32,999 bases of DNA, taken from NCBI RefSeq assembly GCF_004349055.1, contig NZ_SMKX01000099.1:1-32999 (forward strand), given 5' to 3'. How positions within the stretch are numbered: position 1 is the first letter of the stretch; each line of letters begins with the position of its first letter. The stretch is from Kribbella antibiotica. Its GTDB lineage: Bacteria > Actinomycetota > Actinomycetes > Propionibacteriales > Kribbellaceae. A program made the position numbers and the translations under genes. Under the pieces are notes generated by a model. That model was given only the letters and a program-made list of their open reading frames with translations. It did not search any database and was not told the origin of the DNA. Shown piece after piece: positions 30,855 through 32,999 of this stretch.

Positions 30855-31509
30855 GGCCGTCGCGCGTCAGTACGACGGTTGCGCCGGACTCGCCGGCCGC
30901 TTGGATCATCCGGAGCGCGGCCAGCGCCGGGTGGTCGTCGAGGAGCTTGGCGGAGTTGGCCAGCGACCGCAGGGCCGCCGCCTCACCGCGAGCACGTTCG
31001 AGCGCAACCCGGCCGCGCTGACGCTCAACCGCAGCCTCAGCCAGCGCTGCCCGGATCTCGCCGATCAGCACGAGATCGCGAATCGTCGCATCGATGATGG
31101 TGACGCCCAGGCCCGCGACCTCGGCACGGACCGGCTCAGCGAGCTCGGCGTTCACCTCGGAGCGCACGTCCGGTCGCAGCAGCGCCTCGAACTCACGCCG
31201 GCCGATCGCGTCTCGCAGGGCGAATTGCAGCGCCGCGTGCAGGTGATCGAGCGGCGCCTCGGCGTACTCGGCGAAGGCGCGCGGGTCGCTGACCTGCCAG
31301 CGCAGAATGGCGGAGACGCGAACGGTCACACCGTCGGCGGTGAAGATCTCCTGGCCGCTGACCGTCAGCTGACGCAGCCGCAGGTCGACAGACTCTCGAC
31401 GCACCCGCCAGATCTTGGGGACGCGGTGGCGTCCGGGCTCGAGCAGTGCCTCGAAGGCACCGTCCCGATACACCAGCACGCGCTCGTGTGACTGCACCAC
31501 AACCTTCAT
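30832..31509 (-). CDS. SPFH/band-7 (slipin-like) protein without membrane anchor
   Basis: A 225-residue SPFH-domain protein. It begins directly with the domain (MKVVVQSHERVLVYRDGAFEALLEPGRHRV) and has the usual slipin segments VDLRLRQLTVSGQEIFTADGVTVRVSAILRW, FALRDAIGRREFEALL and LGVTIIDATIRDLVL, then a coiled helix (ALAEAAVERQRGRVALERARGEAAALRSL). Slipins normally have an N-terminal membrane hairpin; none is encoded here. The ATG at 31509 is preceded by GAAGGTG. The frame stays open upstream to 32139 but that stretch is antisense to another gene. SPFH proteins scaffold membrane microdomains; a soluble version may rely on a partner. Confidence 0.85.
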   Translation of the reverse strand: MKVVVQSHERVLVYRDGAFEALLEPGRHRVPKIWRVRRESVDLRLRQLTVSGQEIFTADGVTVRVSAILRWQVSDPRAFAEYAEAPLDHLHAALQFALRDAIGRREFEALLRPDVRSEVNAELAEPVRAEVAGLGVTIIDATIRDLVLIGEIRAALAEAAVERQRGRVALERARGEAAALRSLANSAKLLDDHPALAALRMIQAAGESGATVVLTRDGLIPPTSR

Positions 31510-31790
31510 TGCACCTTCTCTCGTCCGAACGGAGTTCGCCCCGGCACGCGCCCGGAACGGCGGCGGAGGTTCCGGCTCATGACGAGCAGCCGGGCCTGCA
31601 GAGCCGCGCTCCGGGATTGCACGTGTACCGGGGCGAACCGTGAGCTTTGTCCGTTGCAAAGCGGCGCATCCGCACCAGGACGACGCGCAGGACGATCCCT
31701 GGCAACCGCCGGTGATCGCTGCTGACCTGGCCGATGTCTCAGCGTTCAGTGTGACCCGTGACCGATGCCTCCAGCAACTGCATTCACGTC
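31510..31790. other. 281-bp intergenic stretch with several small hairpins
   Basis: Lies between the TSUP gene stop and the SPFH gene start, both on the minus strand. It holds CGAAC/GTTCG (31526-31538), CCGGAAC (31552-31558) with GTTCCGG (31569-31575), and GCTTTG/CAAAGC (about 31662-31680). No reading frame looks coding and no known riboswitch was recognised. It may combine a terminator for the TSUP gene and a structured leader for the SPFH gene. Confidence 0.4.
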
Positions 31791-32576
31791 TCAGCCGAAG
31801 AAGACGTCGTACCCGAGGCGGAGGATCAGACCGGACACCACCACCAGGAAGACGACCCGGACGAACTTGCTGCCGCGTGCCACCGCGGTCCGCGCCCCGA
31901 GCAGGCCGCCGACCATGTTGGCCGAACCCATGATCAGACCGAGCTTCCACAGCGGCGCGCCATGCAGGGCGAAGATCCCGATCGCGCCCAGGTTCGTGGC
32001 CACGTTGGCGATTTTGGCCTTGGCGCTGGCCTGCAGGAAGTTGTAGCCGAGCAGCCCGACCAGCGCGAAGATCAGAAACGAGCCCGTCCCCGGACCGACC
32101 GCGCCGTCGTAGAAACCGATCACGACACCGACCCCGCACGCCGCGAGATAGTGCTCACGCCCGTCGAACCGCAACGCCGTCCGCGCCCCCAGCGAGGGTT
32201 TGAGCGCCGTGTAAATCGCAACGCCGATCAGCAGCACGAGCACGATCGGCTTGAACCACGCCATCGGAATCCGCGTCGCCACGACCGCTCCCGCCGCCGA
32301 TCCGAGACCGGCCAGAATCGCGAGCGGGATCACGGTCTTCTTGTCCGGGCGCACCTTGACCCCGAACGTGACCGCGCTGGTCGCCGTACCGAACAATGAC
32401 GAGATCTTGTTCGTCGACAGGATCTGCGCGGGCGTTGCATTCGGCAACCCGAGCAACATCGCGGGCAGTTGCAGCAACCCTCCCCCGCCGACCACCGCAT
32501 CGATCCAGCCGGCCGAGAACGCGGCGAGGATCAGGAAGATCAAGGTCCAGGTGGAGATATCAGGCACACACACCAT
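31791..32576 (-). CDS. TSUP (TauE/SafE) family membrane transporter
   Basis: A 261-residue TSUP transporter with about eight membrane helices. The family repeats are seen as GWIDAVVGGGGLLQLPAMLLGLPNATPAQILSTNKISSLFGT in the first half and GFYDGAVGPGTGSFLIFALVGLLGYNFLQASAKAKIANVATN in the second. Members move sulfite, sulfonates or other organic anions, often as exporters; no sulfur gene is nearby to refine this. The ATG at 32576 is preferred; a TTG at 32600 would add eight residues, and GTG codons just downstream are also possible. No clear promoter was seen. Confidence 0.9.
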   Translation of the reverse strand: MVCVPDISTWTLIFLILAAFSAGWIDAVVGGGGLLQLPAMLLGLPNATPAQILSTNKISSLFGTATSAVTFGVKVRPDKKTVIPLAILAGLGSAAGAVVATRIPMAWFKPIVLVLLIGVAIYTALKPSLGARTALRFDGREHYLAACGVGVVIGFYDGAVGPGTGSFLIFALVGLLGYNFLQASAKAKIANVATNLGAIGIFALHGAPLWKLGLIMGSANMVGGLLGARTAVARGSKFVRVVFLVVVSGLILRLGYDVFFG

Positions 32577-32600
32577 CGTCAGGTAATGACATTGTTCCAA

Positions 32601-32949
32601 ACAACCCTTACGTGACTCATCCCACCTTCACAACGCTCCGAGCTGGGAAACGGCGTACCAGCGCCTTGTTCTCGTCGATCCCCGCCACACCACCCTGCAC
32701 CCACACCATTTCCTGGGCATCTCACGGCTTTCGCCTTCCCTCCACCAGGCGAGCCGCCCTCGGCAATTACTCAAGACCTCTTGTACAAACCCCATTGCCA
32801 ACACCAGTCGCACGGTGAACCCACTCGCCAGGGACCCGGAAACCTCGCGAGTGAACGGACCGTGTGGCTGGCAATCGATATCCGACGACATGGTCCGCAC
32901 ACTCGACGGCTAAACGCCCGGTGGGTTCACTCGGCGACGCCCGAGGGGT
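32601..32949. other. About 350 bp without a convincing gene
   Basis: This stretch upstream of the TSUP gene is less G+C-rich than the rest. The open frames in it lack third-position G/C bias or resemble nothing known. It holds nested inverted repeats at 32762-32799 and, at its right end, a 23-bp tandem repeat. It may contain the TSUP promoter or a decayed element. Confidence 0.4.
32762..32799. repeat. Nested inverted repeats
   Basis: An outer pair GGCAAT (32762-32767) / ATTGCC (32794-32799) encloses CAAGA-CC-TCTTG (32772-32783) and the 8-bp palindrome TTGTACAA (32781-32788). The low G+C and layered symmetry suggest a regulator site or a cruciform. Confidence 0.35.
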
Positions 32950-32961
32950 TCAGTCGGCGAC
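32916..32961. repeat. Two tandem copies of a 23-bp unit
   Basis: Positions 32916-32938 and 32939-32961 match at 20 of 23 bases; both begin GCCCG and end TCGGCGAC. The right copy covers the stop codon of a possible minus-strand gene. Confidence 0.5.
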
Positions 32962-32999
32962 GGGGGTGGGGCTGGGCATGCCGCTGCCCGGGCGTCTGG
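32950..32999 (-). CDS. Possible C-terminal end of a gene running in from the right
   Basis: On the minus strand the last 50 bases read as RRPGSGMPSPTPVAD followed by TGA (32952-32950). Fourteen of the fifteen sense codons end in G or C, as in real genes of this window. The fragment is too short to identify; a proline/serine-rich tail is all that can be said. Confidence 0.3.
   Translation of the reverse strand, partial: RRPGSGMPSPTPVAD

Noticed and set aside
31510..31790. Known riboswitch upstream of the SPFH gene
   Set aside because: Hairpins are present but no conserved riboswitch core could be matched by eye.
31510..32139. N-terminal extension of the SPFH frame to 435 residues
   Set aside because: Runs over the end of the TSUP gene in another frame and has low-complexity sequence; the ATG at 31509 has a ribosome binding site.
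32628..32900. 90-codon minus-strand frame upstream of the TSUP gene
   Set aside because: Trp/Cys-rich sequence with no recognisable family and no third-position bias.

Overview
The window is high-GC DNA with strong third-position G/C bias, dense gene packing and many 1-, 4- and 8-bp start/stop overlaps. Together with PriA-type HisA, SigE-type ECF sigma, heterodimeric ABC exporters and a VapBC-like pair, this points to an actinobacterial chromosome. Frequent TACGG/GTACG words and the gene mix suggest Kribbella or another Nocardioidaceae member; the genus is inference. No rRNA, tRNA, CRISPR array, intact insertion sequence or prophage was recognised.

Layout. 53-355: small HesB-like protein without cysteines, followed by a terminator. 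461-4184: heterodimeric ABC exporter whose two genes are joined by an 84-nt coupled mini-ORF. 4292-4933: TIGR03085/DinB-like protein. 4919-8394: minus-strand operon of a membrane phosphatase ('phage holin family'), an MBL hydrolase and a DedA protein. 8458-12459: secreted GH43-CBM, S13 D,D-carboxypeptidase, tandem GNAT. 12504-13614: ECF sigma factor with a membrane anti-sigma-like partner. 13722-15558: ArsR-type regulator plus MFS exporter. 15559-17642: MarR regulator plus DHA2 MFS exporter. 17721-18952: hisF coupled to a second MarR gene. 19067-19776: RHH/PIN toxin-antitoxin pair. 19825-22749: divergent secreted PI-PLC and M1 metallopeptidase. 22807-29625: five-gene tightly packed operon priA / FAR-HAD fusion / Zn-alcohol dehydrogenase / LarA-like / PlsC. 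29748-30854: cytochrome P450. 30832-31509: SPFH protein. 31791-32576: TSUP transporter. The right edge may hold the end of one more minus-strand gene.

Two themes stand out. First, eight transcription units carry a TANNNT -10 hexamer placed 6 nt (seven cases) or 7 nt (one case) before the start codon, the arrangement of leaderless mRNAs; for the ArsR and MarR regulators, palindromes lie over these promoters and imply autorepression. Second, the 22.8-29.6 kb operon couples a histidine/tryptophan enzyme to a fatty-acyl-reductase/phosphatase fusion, a dehydrogenase, a LarA-like protein that keeps the cofactor lysine but seems to lack one catalytic histidine, and an acyltransferase. This is the best candidate here for an undescribed (probably lipid-modifying) pathway. 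Efflux and envelope functions (two MFS, one ABC, DedA, PBP, PI-PLC, PlsC) make up much of the rest.
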